From: Pseudomonadota bacterium
Lineage (GTDB): Bacteria; Pseudomonadota; Gammaproteobacteria; Steroidobacterales; Steroidobacteraceae
Assembly (NCBI GenBank): GCA_023428645.1
Contig: JAEYXD010000124.1
Location: 53,591 to 117,590, forward strand
DNA length: 64,000 nt
Direction of reading: 5' to 3'
The position numbers and the translations under genes are program-made. The notes beneath the pieces are model-generated. The model saw nothing but the letters and a program-made list of their open reading frames with translations, was not told the origin of the DNA and did not search any database. Shown here piece by piece: positions 7,898-16,546 of the stretch. Every line of letters starts with the position of its first letter. The stretch's first letter is position 1.

Positions 7898-8273
7898 CTA
7901 TGCGATCGTGCGGGTCGTCCCGCGCGTGGAGCGGGGCGAGTGCGTCAACATCGGCGTGATCGTGTCGTGCCCCGCGCTTGATTACTTGCAGGCACGGATC
8001 GAGATCGACGCCGCGCGGCTACGTGCCTTGGATGCGACGCTCGATCTGGAGGCGATTCGTCGCCATGCCGCGAGCATCCCCGCGATTTGCGAGGGCGGCG
8101 AGCGCGCCGGGCCGATCGGCCGCCTCGCGCAGCGCGAGCGCTTTCATTGGCTCGTCGCGCCGCGCAGCACGATCATCCAGGTATCGCCCGTGCACACCGG
8201 CCGTTGCAGCGAGCCCACGAAGGTGCTCGAGCATTTGCTCGACCGGCTCGTGCGGCCGATCGCGTCTCAATAA
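7875..8273 (+). CDS. DUF3037 domain protein
   Basis: A 132-residue protein matching DUF3037: N-terminal YDYAIVRVVPRVERGECVN with NIGVIV, then a middle region with conserved arginines (RIEIDAARLRALD) and a C-terminal RFHWLVAPRSTIIQ strand. The GTG start at 7875 has a strong GAGGAGG at 7862-7868, within the end of the HipA-like gene, so translation is coupled to it. The 3' end overlaps the convergent opgD stop by seven bases. DUF3037 has no known activity; its constant pairing with HipA-like kinases makes substrate, regulator or adaptor roles plausible, which is inference. Confidence 0.83.
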   Translation: MRDLSSYDYAIVRVVPRVERGECVNIGVIVSCPALDYLQARIEIDAARLRALDATLDLEAIRRHAASIPAICEGGERAGPIGRLAQRERFHWLVAPRSTIIQVSPVHTGRCSEPTKVLEHLLDRLVRPIASQ

Positions 8274-9865
8274 GTACCTGCTTGCGCCAATAGTGTCTTG
8301 CGCTCCGCCGGCGTCGGCGGCAGCCACTGGTAATTCCAGGTTTCGGTCAGAGGTTGGCCGTTCGCGCGCAGGAATACGCGCAGGTCGATCGCGTCCGTGC
8401 TGTCGTCCAGCGGGCGAATGTCGAACATCGCGCGATAACCTTGCAACGGGTACAGCGGGCGTGCCGAGGGAATCTCGATGGCGCCGCGCGACGCCGTGAT
8501 GACGGGCTCGACGCTGCCGTTGTTCGGAATCGTCGCGAGCTCGCCGCCCGCGAAATCGATCGCGAAGCGCCACGAAAAATGCTGCCGCCGCTGACCGACG
8601 ACGCCGCCGATACCGGTGCGCGTCGCGACCGTCTGCGCCAACGGCATGACGAGCGGAAACTGCGTGCACCAATGCATGCGGTAGCTGTACAGGAGTTCCT
8701 GACCGGCCTGCGGCTTCGCCTCGGGATTCCAGTAGGCGACGATGTTGTCGAACGTCTCGTCGACGGTCGGGATCTCGACGAGCTGCACGGCGCCCGCGCC
8801 CCAATCGCCCTTCGGCTCGATCCACAAGCTCGGGCGCTTTTCGTAGAACACGCCGTCGTCCTGGTAGTGCTCGAAATTGCGGTCCCGCTGCAGCAATCCG
8901 AAGCCCCGCGGATTGCGGTCGTAGTACGAGTTCACGCTCAAGCGCGGCGGATTCGCGAGCGGACGCCAGATCCACTCGCCGTTGCCCGTGAACATCGACA
9001 AGCCGTCGGAGTCGTGGATCTCGGGGCGCCAGTCGTTCGCCATGCGGCGATCGTTCTCGCCCGCCTGATACATGCTCGTCAGCGGCGCGATGCCCAAGCG
9101 CTCGATCGGCTTGCGCGGGTACACGGCGGCATCGACGTCCATGAGCGTCGGCGCGCCGGCATGGATGTCGAAGCGATAGGCGCCGGTCGCGCTCGGCGAA
9201 TCGAGCAGCGCATACAGCACGAGGTTGCGCGCGTGCTCGACGGGGCGCTCGAACCAGAAGGACGTGAAGCGGGGGAATTCCTCCGGGCGATCCATCGCGG
9301 TGTCGATCGCGAGCCCGCGCGCTGACAGACCGAACTGACGCGAGTCCGTGCTGATCGCACGGAAATAGCTGGCGCCGAGGAAGGAGGCGACGTCGCGCTC
9401 CCAATCTGTCGCCGAATGCAGTCGAAAGCCAGCGAAGCCGAGCCCGCGCGTGATGCCGCCCGGGTTGATGCCGCTCTTCGCGTAATCGAACATGTTCGAG
9501 TTGAACTTCACCTCGCGCGCCTGGCCGTCGACGATCTCGTGGATCGTCACGGGCTCCGCGAAGCCGCGGCCCATGTGAAAGAACTCGGCGCGAAAGCCGC
9601 GATCGTCCTTCGCCCACAGCGACTGCTCGCGGCGAAACTGCAGCCGCTGATATTCCTCGTAGCCGAGATCGATCAGACGCTGATGGAGGATTTTCGGCGC
9701 CGGGCGAAACTCCTGGCCGGCGAGCGCCCGAGCTTCGCCTTTCAGCCAGGCGAAGTCGAAGGGGCGTGTGCTTGCTGAAGCGTCGGCGGCGAAGGCGCGG
9801 CCGCCGCTTGCGAGCAATGCTGAAACGAGTGCGGTGGATTTCAGGAACTCGCGTCGATCGGTCAT
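8267..9865 (-). CDS. opgD: Periplasmic glucan biosynthesis protein OpgD/MdoG family
   Basis: A 532-residue exported protein of the MdoG family, which shapes osmoregulated periplasmic glucans. The N-terminus carries a twin-arginine signal (DRREFLKS, then ALVSALLASGGRAFA), which separates OpgD from Sec-exported OpgG. The MdoG-domain segments FNSNMFDY, LGASYFRAIS and QFGLSARGLAIDTA are clear. The length fits. The ATG at 9865 was chosen over a TTG at 9880. No opgH glucosyltransferase is in the window, so it acts with a remote partner. A TTGACG element (9940-9945) on this strand may belong to its promoter. Confidence 0.88.
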   Translation of the reverse strand: MTDRREFLKSTALVSALLASGGRAFAADASASTRPFDFAWLKGEARALAGQEFRPAPKILHQRLIDLGYEEYQRLQFRREQSLWAKDDRGFRAEFFHMGRGFAEPVTIHEIVDGQAREVKFNSNMFDYAKSGINPGGITRGLGFAGFRLHSATDWERDVASFLGASYFRAISTDSRQFGLSARGLAIDTAMDRPEEFPRFTSFWFERPVEHARNLVLYALLDSPSATGAYRFDIHAGAPTLMDVDAAVYPRKPIERLGIAPLTSMYQAGENDRRMANDWRPEIHDSDGLSMFTGNGEWIWRPLANPPRLSVNSYYDRNPRGFGLLQRDRNFEHYQDDGVFYEKRPSLWIEPKGDWGAGAVQLVEIPTVDETFDNIVAYWNPEAKPQAGQELLYSYRMHWCTQFPLVMPLAQTVATRTGIGGVVGQRRQHFSWRFAIDFAGGELATIPNNGSVEPVITASRGAIEIPSARPLYPLQGYRAMFDIRPLDDSTDAIDLRVFLRANGQPLTETWNYQWLPPTPAERKTLLAQAGTY

Positions 9866-9950
9866 GTTCTCGGTTCGCAATACTGGCGCGGCAAAATACG
9901 GCGCAAAGAGGCGCGATCGTGTCCGGTGGGCGCGTCGCGCGTCAAGCGAA

Positions 9951-9982
9951 CCCGCTCAACGACGTTGAGCGGGTTTTTGTTT
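9951..9982 (+). terminator. Strong intrinsic terminator facing plus, with no plus-strand gene before it
   Basis: CCCGCTCAAC (9951-9960), a GAC loop and GTTGAGCGGG (9964-9973) form a perfect 10-bp stem followed by TTTTTGTTT. This is a textbook Rho-independent terminator on the plus strand. The genes on either side are both on the minus strand, where the 3' tail has only two T. It may end a small RNA or antisense transcript, or insulate opgD. Confidence 0.8.
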
Positions 9983-10020
9983 CACGAACTTTAAGAATTC
10001 GGCGCGGCGCAGCCGCGCGC

Positions 10021-10908
10021 TCAATGGCCGGCGCTATATTTCTTCTCGCCCGCGTCGACGCGAATCGCGAGGCGGTTCTGTGCTGGCGGCAGCGGGCAGG
10101 TGGCGAATTCGTTGAACGCGCACGGCGGGTTGTAGCTGCGGTTGAAATCGAGCGTCGCACGGCCGTCGCGCGGCATCGGGATGTACATGAAGCGACCGGC
10201 GCCATACGTTTCGCGTGCGCTCGTCCCGTCCGCGAACATCACGAACAGCTCATCGTCGTCCGGCGCTTCCAGGATCGTGTCGAGCCGGTACTCGCGGCCG
10301 TCCTTCGTGAACACGACGGCGCCGGGCGTGACCATCTGGTCGGTCATGCCGAGGATGTTCAGGATCGGAATGCGGCGTCCGGGCGGATACGGCTCGAATC
10401 GCGCGTCGATGACCCACGCGTCGTTGTCCGGGAAGTATTCGAGTCCTTGAAAATGCGTGCGCGCGGGATGTTCGACGTCGCGGACGCGCACGCCGAGCCG
10501 GCCCACGCGCTCGATGACGAAGAACCGCAGTGATCCCGCGGCGAGCGTCGTCGCCTTACCGGAGGAATCCGGCGCCATTGCGATCGAATCGACCGGCTTG
10601 CCGTCGTGCGTGATGGTGACGCCTGGCTTCGCGGTGAACGTGACCGCGCCATCCTTCACGGTGAACGTGCCGGCCGTCGCGGCGAGCGCCGGATGATCGA
10701 GCACGATGCGATTCGATTTCGCGCTGCCGAACGTGTTGTCGCCGGCCTTGAACCAATACAGCCCGACGAGCGTGAGCCAGCCGGTTTCGCTCGTGAGGTT
10801 CGCGGCGCGCTGTTTGCGCCACTGCTCGAGGGGTACTGACTCGCCGCGTGCATGCGCGGCCGAGAAGACGAGTGCGATGAGAAGCAGGAGCGAATGGATC
10901 TTCGGCAT
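10021..10908 (-). CDS. DUF1684 domain protein, secreted
   Basis: A 295-residue protein with a Sec signal peptide (HSLLLLIALVFSAAHARG) and a full DUF1684 domain: WRKQRAANLTSETGWLTLVGLYWF at the start, FFVIERVGRLGVRVRD in the middle and the conserved YNPPCAFNEFATCPLPP segment near the C-terminus with two cysteines. DUF1684 has no established function. Two ATGs are in frame (10914 and 10908); GGGGGA is two bases from the first and seven from the second, so 10908 is preferred. Confidence 0.85.
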   Translation of the reverse strand: MPKIHSLLLLIALVFSAAHARGESVPLEQWRKQRAANLTSETGWLTLVGLYWFKAGDNTFGSAKSNRIVLDHPALAATAGTFTVKDGAVTFTAKPGVTITHDGKPVDSIAMAPDSSGKATTLAAGSLRFFVIERVGRLGVRVRDVEHPARTHFQGLEYFPDNDAWVIDARFEPYPPGRRIPILNILGMTDQMVTPGAVVFTKDGREYRLDTILEAPDDDELFVMFADGTSARETYGAGRFMYIPMPRDGRATLDFNRSYNPPCAFNEFATCPLPPAQNRLAIRVDAGEKKYSAGH

Positions 10909-11068
10909 CGGCATATCCCCCAGTCAGCCTGCAAGGTGGGACCAGTCGCGGACGGATCTGCCGTTAGTCTGCCAGCCGGGCGGGATCGATCAATGCCGAC
11001 TCGGCATGAGGACCTGCTTTTCGGGCAGCCGCGCAGGCGCACCCGCGCGTATGCCTCGGGAGCAAAGT

Positions 11069-11101
11069 GAGCCGGGCATCACACCGTTTGTATACCGGCT
11101 C
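11069..11101. repeat. Inverted repeat upstream of the pseudokinase gene
   Basis: GAGCCGG (11069-11075) and CCGGCTC (11095-11101) flank 19 bases that contain TTTGTATACC. It could be an operator around a promoter or an RNA hairpin. It lies about 50 bases before the pseudokinase start. Confidence 0.35.
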
Positions 11102-11149
11102 GGCCTACTCTTTCCGCGCTCGTTGGATTCGGTCACGCAGGGAAAACGT

Positions 11150-12460
11150 ATGCCCATGCAGTTCGAGCAGATCATCGAGAGCTTGCTGCGAGGCGCATCG
11201 ACGCTCGAGGCGACGTGCCAGGCGCTCGCCAGCGCATCGCAAGCCGATCCCGCGCGAACGCGCTTCTGGGGCCAGCGGGTCGAGACGGAAATGAAGCATG
11301 GCCGCCTCGACGCGGCGGTCGCCCGCGCGATGCTCGATGCGCTCGAGGGTTTTCAGAGCGACAAGACGATGTGGCTCGACCCCGCCGTGAGGCCTTCGCG
11401 CAGCGGACCCGCTGTCGCCGCGCCCGCATCTGCCAAGCCTCGAGGGCCCGAGATCGAAACGACCGACCAGCTGCGTGCGACGCTGTTCGCGCCGGCCACG
11501 CCTCCTCGCAGGGCGGATACCGTTCCGGCGGCGCTGCGCGCTGCGCATGCCGCGAATGTCGAATGGCTGGAAGGCGGCCCGCCGCTGCATTCCACGAGCC
11601 TCGACATCGTGCCGCTCGGCACGATCATCAAGGACCGTTACCGATTGATCGCGCATCTGGGCGCGGGCGGAATCGGCCAGGTGTTCGATGCGATCGATCT
11701 CGCGCAGCCGGTCGAAACGCACGTGACGCTCAAGATCGTCGCGGTCAATTTGAAGCATGAGCCTTATGCGTTCGAAGCGCTCGCGGCGGCGGTGCGTCGG
11801 TCGCAACACCTCGAGCATCCGAACATCGTGCGCGTCCATGACATCGATCAGCACGAGGATCGCGTGTTCATCACCATGGAGCCGCTGCGCGGCCGCTGGC
11901 TGAGCGGCATGGTGCGCGAGGTGCGCAACAAGGGCATGCCGCTCGCGATCGCGTGGCCGATCATCGAAGGCATTGCCAGCGGCCTCGCACACGCGCACGG
12001 GCGGGGCGTCGTGCATTCCGACCTGAGCCCGCATGCGGTGTTCATCGGCGCGGACGGCGTGCCGAAGATCATCGGCTTCGGGCTCGTTCACGCGGTGCCC
12101 GCGAGCAACGAATCGCTCGATGTGTTGGATACATTGACGTTGCGCGCGTACTCGGAGGCCTATACCGCCGATCCGTGGGCGCAGCAGGGCAATCCGCATC
12201 CCGCGGACGATCTCTATCCGCTCGGCGTGATCGCCTATGAGATGCTGACCGGTGTCCATCCGTTCGCGCGCTGCAGCTTGGCGGTTGCGCGGCAGAAGGG
12301 CCTCACGTGCGCGCCGCTCGAAGGCTTGAACCGCCGTGCCCGGACGCTGATCGAGCGTTGCCTGTCCTTCGAGCGCGACGTGCGGCCGAAAGACGGCCGG
12401 TCGTTCCTGCGACGCATGCGGCCGGGTGTGTTCGAGCGGCTGCGACTCGCGGGCGCGTGA
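11150..12460 (+). CDS. Predicted Ser/Thr pseudokinase
   Basis: A 436-residue cytoplasmic protein. Residues 1-155 are a helical, low-complexity N-terminal region; 156-425 form a Hanks-type kinase fold. The Gly loop is intact (LGAGGIGQV, 170-178) and K195 fits the ATP lysine (VTLKIV). The catalytic loop reads HSDLSPHAV (289-297): Asp291 is kept, but the usual Lys is Ser293 and the usual Asn is Val297. The DFG motif is GFG (309-311), so the metal-binding Asp is gone. ATP binding is possible and phosphotransfer unlikely. The HSD loop resembles bacterial kinases of the PpkA type. A frame open upstream to 10706 lacks a good start; the ATG at 11150 follows GGGA. Confidence 0.8.
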   Translation: MPMQFEQIIESLLRGASTLEATCQALASASQADPARTRFWGQRVETEMKHGRLDAAVARAMLDALEGFQSDKTMWLDPAVRPSRSGPAVAAPASAKPRGPEIETTDQLRATLFAPATPPRRADTVPAALRAAHAANVEWLEGGPPLHSTSLDIVPLGTIIKDRYRLIAHLGAGGIGQVFDAIDLAQPVETHVTLKIVAVNLKHEPYAFEALAAAVRRSQHLEHPNIVRVHDIDQHEDRVFITMEPLRGRWLSGMVREVRNKGMPLAIAWPIIEGIASGLAHAHGRGVVHSDLSPHAVFIGADGVPKIIGFGLVHAVPASNESLDVLDTLTLRAYSEAYTADPWAQQGNPHPADDLYPLGVIAYEMLTGVHPFARCSLAVARQKGLTCAPLEGLNRRARTLIERCLSFERDVRPKDGRSFLRRMRPGVFERLRLAGA

Positions 12461-12541
12461 GGGTGGCTCCCGCCGCCTTGTTTGCGGGCATGGCGACGGG
12501 TAGCCTCGCGAAATTGCCGTCCGGCTTGCTTGCCCTGATCT

Positions 12542-13048
12542 ATGAACGAAGACAATCGTTACGCGCCGCCTCAGGCGCCCGTGTCCGACGCCAATCTGGA
12601 CGAGGGTGAGCTGGCCGGTCGCGGAACGCGCCTGATCGCCGCCATCCTCGACGGCATCCTTCTCGGCCTCATCATCTGGCCGTATGCGATGAGCTCGGAT
12701 TACTGGACGCGCGCGACGCAGGGACAGGTCGGCACGAGCGACTTGCTGCAGCTGTCGCTCGTGAGCTTGATCGGCTTTCTCGTGCTGCACGGCTACCTGC
12801 TGCACAAGCATGGCCAGACGATCGGCAAGCGCCTGCTCGGCATCCGCATCGTTTCCGCGACCGACGGGCAGCTCGTGTCGCTCGGTAAGATCTTCGGCCT
12901 CCGCTACGTGCCGATTCAGCTCGTGAGCATCGTGCCGATCGTCGGCAACATCCTGCCGCTCGTCGACGTGCTGTTCATCTTCCGCGAGGACCGCCGCTGC
13001 CTCCACGATCTCATCGCGGGCACGAAGGTCGTCAAGGTCAAGCCGTAA
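12542..13048 (+). CDS. RDD family inner-membrane protein
   Basis: A 168-residue protein with the RDD pattern: the R-(x)-LD signature RLIAAILDGI near 32-41, two or three hydrophobic helices (LGLIIWPYAM, LVSLIGFLVLHGYLL, VPIVGNILPLVDVLF), the GKRLLGIRIV loop and the C-terminal DRRCLHDLIAGTKVV. RDD proteins are membrane proteins of varied role, some proposed as Na+/H+ antiporters. It follows the pseudokinase by 81 bases on the same strand and may share its transcript. It is convergent with thioredoxin 2. Confidence 0.85.
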   Translation: MNEDNRYAPPQAPVSDANLDEGELAGRGTRLIAAILDGILLGLIIWPYAMSSDYWTRATQGQVGTSDLLQLSLVSLIGFLVLHGYLLHKHGQTIGKRLLGIRIVSATDGQLVSLGKIFGLRYVPIQLVSIVPIVGNILPLVDVLFIFREDRRCLHDLIAGTKVVKVKP

Positions 13049-13058
13049 CGGGCCGGAT

Positions 13059-13502
13059 TCACCCGCCCGGCAGCGCGCCTTCCAGCCAGCGCGACAGCGA
13101 GCCGAGATCCATCGCGCCGGACTGCCGCGCGAGCTCCTTGCCGTCCTTGAATACGATCAAGGTCGGAATTCCGCGGATGCCGAAGCGGTTGGCCAGATTC
13201 GGCTCTTCGTCCGAATTGACCTTCGCGAAGCGCGCACGATGCTCGAACTTGCGGGCCGCCTCCTCGAAATGCGGGGCCATCATCCGGCAGGGGCCGCACC
13301 AGGGAGCCCACACGTCGATCACGAGCGGCAGATCGTTCCGCGAGGCGTGCTTGTCGAAGCTCGCGGTGCGCAGCGTGAGCGGATGGCCGTCGAACAGAGC
13401 CGCGTGACACTTCGGACAGCGCGGCGATTCGCCGGCGCGCTCACGCGGCACGCGCACGATGGAATCGCACTGACCGCATACGACATGGATGGATTCGCTC
13501 AT
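13059..13502 (-). CDS. trxC: Thioredoxin 2 (zinc-ribbon thioredoxin)
   Basis: A 147-residue disulfide reductase. Two CxxC pairs at the N-terminus (CGQC near 9-12 and CPKC near 29-32) form the zinc ribbon that defines TrxC, followed by a thioredoxin domain with active site WCGPC (68-72), the cis-Pro motif GIPTL and VFKDGKE. Length and layout match E. coli TrxC. It reduces cytoplasmic disulfides and is often induced by oxidative stress. The ATG at 13502 fits the zinc ribbon; the frame is open farther upstream but without a plausible start. It is divergent from the sensor kinase gene. Confidence 0.93.
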   Translation of the reverse strand: MSESIHVVCGQCDSIVRVPRERAGESPRCPKCHAALFDGHPLTLRTASFDKHASRNDLPLVIDVWAPWCGPCRMMAPHFEEAARKFEHRARFAKVNSDEEPNLANRFGIRGIPTLIVFKDGKELARQSGAMDLGSLSRWLEGALPGG

Positions 13503-13668
13503 GGCGGCTCGGCTCGCGGCTGACGGGAATGGACGTTCGAGATTGGGCCTCGCGGTTCCTAATGCAAGAGCGTGTACGGCCGATCGAGGCGCGTGCGCCG
13601 CTCGCGCGCTGGCAAGCGAGCGGTCCGGTAGCTGCAGCGATTGCGCAAAACACGGTACGCTTTGGGTC

Positions 13669-14604
13669 ATGTCCCGCCGTGGCGCCCGATCCATCTCACT
13701 GCTCATCGTCATCAGTACGATCACCGTACTGCTGACGGTCGCGCTGCTCGTCGGCTGGACGCTCGTGATCGTCCAGAACATGGCCGCGACGCGCGCCGTG
13801 TCGGGCAGCGTCTGGCTGCTCGCCGGCGGTATCAGCTTTTTCGTCGTCATCATGAGCGTGGTCGTGCTGTTCAGCGTGTTTCTCGTCCGCGAGATCCTCG
13901 AGGTGCGCCGGCAGCAAACCTTCATCGATTCCGTGACGCACGAGCTCAAGAGCCCGCTCGCGTCGATCAAGCTGTGCCTCGATACACTCGCGCGCAGCGA
14001 GCTGTCCGAGGCGCAGCGCGAGCATTTGCGTCACATGATGCTGGCGGACGTCGAGCGCTTGTCGATCTTCGTCGACGACATCCTCGAGGCGAGCCGCATC
14101 TCGCACGGCCTGCGAACTCAGCAGTGGACCACGGTGAACGTGACGACGCTCGTGCAGCGTTGCATCGAGGCGCTGCGGCGGCGTTATGAGCTGGACGAGG
14201 CGGCGATCACCGCCGAGGTGCCGCCCGATCTCACGATCCACACCGATCCGACGGCGCTCGAGACCGTGCTGAAGAACCTGCTCGACAATGCCGTGAAGTA
14301 TTCGATGCCGCCACCGCGCGTGACGGTGGAAGTCCGCTCCGAGAACTCCAAGCACATCCGCATCGAAGTGCGGGATGAAGGCATTGGCATCGAACGGCCG
14401 CAACTGAAACGCATCTTCAGGCGCTTCTATCGTGTGCCGAGCGACGACGTGTATGCGCGCAGCGGCACCGGCCTCGGCTTGTACGTCGTCGCCGCGCTCG
14501 TCCGCAATCTGGGCGGCCACATCGCGGCGCGTTCGGCGGGGCCGATGCGAGGGACGCAGATCAGCGTGAAGCTGCCGGTCGCGGTGGCGGGCGAGCAGGC
14601 ATGA
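13669..14604 (+). CDS. Sensor histidine kinase of a two-component pair
   Basis: A 311-residue membrane kinase. Two TM helices (10-35 and 48-74) enclose only a very short periplasmic loop, so it probably senses within the membrane or inside the cell. The HisKA box has H91 in SVTHELKSPL; the ATPase part shows the N-box LLDNAVKYS, G1 DEGIGI, the F-box FRRFYR and G2 GTGLGLYV. The ATG at 13669 is preferred because an upstream open stretch is not hydrophobic and overlaps trxC. The stop overlaps the response regulator ATG (ATGA), so the pair is translationally coupled. The signal is unknown. Confidence 0.9.
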   Translation: MSRRGARSISLLIVISTITVLLTVALLVGWTLVIVQNMAATRAVSGSVWLLAGGISFFVVIMSVVVLFSVFLVREILEVRRQQTFIDSVTHELKSPLASIKLCLDTLARSELSEAQREHLRHMMLADVERLSIFVDDILEASRISHGLRTQQWTTVNVTTLVQRCIEALRRRYELDEAAITAEVPPDLTIHTDPTALETVLKNLLDNAVKYSMPPPRVTVEVRSENSKHIRIEVRDEGIGIERPQLKRIFRRFYRVPSDDVYARSGTGLGLYVVAALVRNLGGHIAARSAGPMRGTQISVKLPVAVAGEQA

Positions 14605-15356
14605 GCGGCGACATCCTGACCGCCCCCGGCGCCGAGCAGGCGCGCATCCTCGTGGTGGAGGACGAGGCACATCTAGCGGCTGGCCTGAAGCTCAACCTCG
14701 AGCTCGAAGGCTATGACGTCGAAGTGGCGCGCACGGTCCGGGAGACCGCCGGCCACCTGGTGCAAAACAACTCGTACGATCTGATCATTCTCGACGTCAT
14801 GCTGCCGGACGGCGACGGCTTCGCGCTGTGCCGCAAGCTGCGCGAAGCGGGCGACTACACGCCCGTGATCATGCTGACGGCGCGCAACAGCGCCGACGAT
14901 CGCGTTCGCGGCCTGAACACCGGCGCCGACGATTATCTCGCGAAGCCGTTCGAGCTGGCGGAGCTCCTGGCGCGCGTCCGCTCGGCGTTACGGCGCCGCA
15001 GCTGGGAGGCGCGCGACACGAGCGGCGATGTCAACCGCGGCGTGTTGAAGTTCGGTCAGGCGCACATCAACTTCGACACGCACGAGGCGACCGCCTTCGA
15101 CAAACCAGTGCGTCTGACGCAGCTCGAGCTCGATCTCTTGTATTACTTCTCGCGCCATCCGAATCGTGTGCTGACGCGCGAGGATCTGCTCGAGCAAGTC
15201 TGGAAGCTGCGCAATGCTCCGAACACGCGCAGCGTCGACAACTTCATCGTGCGGCTGCGCAAGTATTTCGAGCCGGCACCCGACAAGCCGATCTACTTCC
15301 TGTCGCATCGAGGGGCGGGCTACAAGTTCGTACCGGAAGGCCGCACCGACGAGTGA
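14601..15356 (+). CDS. OmpR/PhoB-type response regulator
   Basis: A 251-residue regulator. The receiver domain (about 15-130) has the acidic pair E20/D21, the phosphoacceptor D65 in LIILDVMLPD, Thr in MLTARN and Lys in YLAKPF. The C-terminal winged helix has LTQLELDLL, LTREDLLEQVW, the recognition helix RSVDNFIVRLRKY and the wing HRGAGYKFV. It would bind DNA as a dimer after phosphorylation by the overlapping histidine kinase gene. No target operator was identified in the window. Confidence 0.93.
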   Translation: MSGDILTAPGAEQARILVVEDEAHLAAGLKLNLELEGYDVEVARTVRETAGHLVQNNSYDLIILDVMLPDGDGFALCRKLREAGDYTPVIMLTARNSADDRVRGLNTGADDYLAKPFELAELLARVRSALRRRSWEARDTSGDVNRGVLKFGQAHINFDTHEATAFDKPVRLTQLELDLLYYFSRHPNRVLTREDLLEQVWKLRNAPNTRSVDNFIVRLRKYFEPAPDKPIYFLSHRGAGYKFVPEGRTDE

Positions 15357-15538
15357 TGTCGCGTCCGGGTGACGAGGCCGTGCACTTTGTGCAGCGGATC
15401 ACAGTTCGCGGCGCCGGCCGCGGCGCAGTGACACAAGTATTACATTCGACGACGAAACGATAACGCTGCGTTTTTTTGTGCTGCTGCATCATCGTCCGTG
15501 ACGCGCACGCTCGCGCGAAGTACGGAAAGCGATTCACA

Positions 15539-16459
15539 GTGCAGCCACAGGCCTCGACTCGAACACCGCGTAATTATTCCATCGTCGGGATGATTCCTTT
15601 CGTCCTCATCCACCTCTTGGTATTGGGAGCGTTCTGGAGCGGCGTCACGACCGCGTCGATCGTCTGCGCCGTAGCGCTGTACTTCTTGCGCATGTTCGCC
15701 GTCACCGGCGGATACCACCGCTACTTCTCGCATCGCACGTACAAGACGAGCCGCGTGTTCCAATTCATTCTCGCGTTCCTCGCGCAGTCGAGCGCCCAGA
15801 AGGGCGCGCTGTGGTGGGCCGCGCATCATCGCGCCCATCATCGCTTCTCGGACAAGGCGGGCGATCTGCATTCGCCGGTGAACGACGGCTTCTGGTACTC
15901 CCACGTCGGCTGGTTGTTCAACGGCACGGGCGAGACCGACTACTCGATGATCCCGGACTTCGCGCGCTATCCAGAATTGCGCTTTCTGAACAAGTACCAC
16001 TTGCTGCCGCCGATCGTGATGGGCTTCGTCGTGTGGCTCGCGCTCGGCTGGCCAGGGCTGTTCATCGGCTTCTTCGCGAGCACCGTGGCGCTGTGGCACG
16101 GCACGTTCACGATCAATTCGCTGTCACACGTGTTCGGCAAGCGGCGCTTCGTGACGACGGACGACAGCCGCAACAACTGGTTCCTCGCGATCGTCACGAT
16201 GGGCGAGGGCTGGCACAACAACCATCACCGGTTCGCGGCGTCGACGCGCCAGGGCTTCTATTGGTATGAGTACGATTTCACGTACTACATCCTGAAGGTG
16301 TTGTCGTGGCTCGGCATCGTGTGGGATTTGCGGCCGGTGCCGCGCAAGATCCTCGAAGAAGGCCGCGCCCGCGACCGGTCGCGCCGCCTTGGAATTCCTT
16401 ACGCCGAGCCGCAGAAGGAGTTCGCCGGCGAGGCGCTGGTCCCGACGCCGGCGGAATAG
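15539..16459 (+). CDS. Acyl-CoA (delta-9 type) fatty acid desaturase
   Basis: An integral membrane di-iron desaturase of about 306 residues. The three histidine boxes are present: H60-RYFS-H65, HHRAHH (96-101) and HNNHH (226-230), the layout of stearoyl-CoA desaturases. Four hydrophobic segments surround them. It would introduce a double bond in saturated acyl chains at the inner membrane and so tune fluidity. The start is uncertain: GTG at 15539, with GGAAAG about nine bases upstream, gives the usual N-terminal length; TTG 15476 is longer and ATG 15590 would cut into the first helix. The 180 bases upstream hold no other gene. Confidence 0.87.
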   Translation: MQPQASTRTPRNYSIVGMIPFVLIHLLVLGAFWSGVTTASIVCAVALYFLRMFAVTGGYHRYFSHRTYKTSRVFQFILAFLAQSSAQKGALWWAAHHRAHHRFSDKAGDLHSPVNDGFWYSHVGWLFNGTGETDYSMIPDFARYPELRFLNKYHLLPPIVMGFVVWLALGWPGLFIGFFASTVALWHGTFTINSLSHVFGKRRFVTTDDSRNNWFLAIVTMGEGWHNNHHRFAASTRQGFYWYEYDFTYYILKVLSWLGIVWDLRPVPRKILEEGRARDRSRRLGIPYAEPQKEFAGEALVPTPAE

Positions 16460-16485
16460 CCTTCGCCATCACGCGGCTTCGCGTA

Positions 16486-16506
16486 ACCCTTCCCTTCGGG
16501 AAGGGT
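16486..16506. repeat. Perfect 9-bp hairpin between desaturase and MpaB-like gene
   Basis: ACCCTTCCC and GGGAAGGGT flank a TTC loop. No U-tract follows. It may be a transcription block or mRNA 3'-end structure for the desaturase message, or a dispersed repeat; only one copy is seen here. Confidence 0.5.
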
Positions 16507-16534
16507 GCGCTCTCGAGAACGGCCCCGCCGCCGC

Positions 16535-16540
16535 TATAGT
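16535..16540 (+). promoter_or_regulatory. -10 element TATAGT six bases before an ATG
   Basis: TATAGT matches the -10 consensus at five of six positions and ends six bases before the ATG of the MpaB-like gene, where transcription would begin at or next to the start codon. No clear -35 is seen. Confidence 0.45.
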
Positions 16541-16546
16541 GGGGCC

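Noticed and set aside
11105..13006. A 630-codon open frame antisense to the pseudokinase and RDD genes
   Set aside because: Composition is Arg/Asp/His-rich without motifs; both plus-strand genes have clear family signatures.
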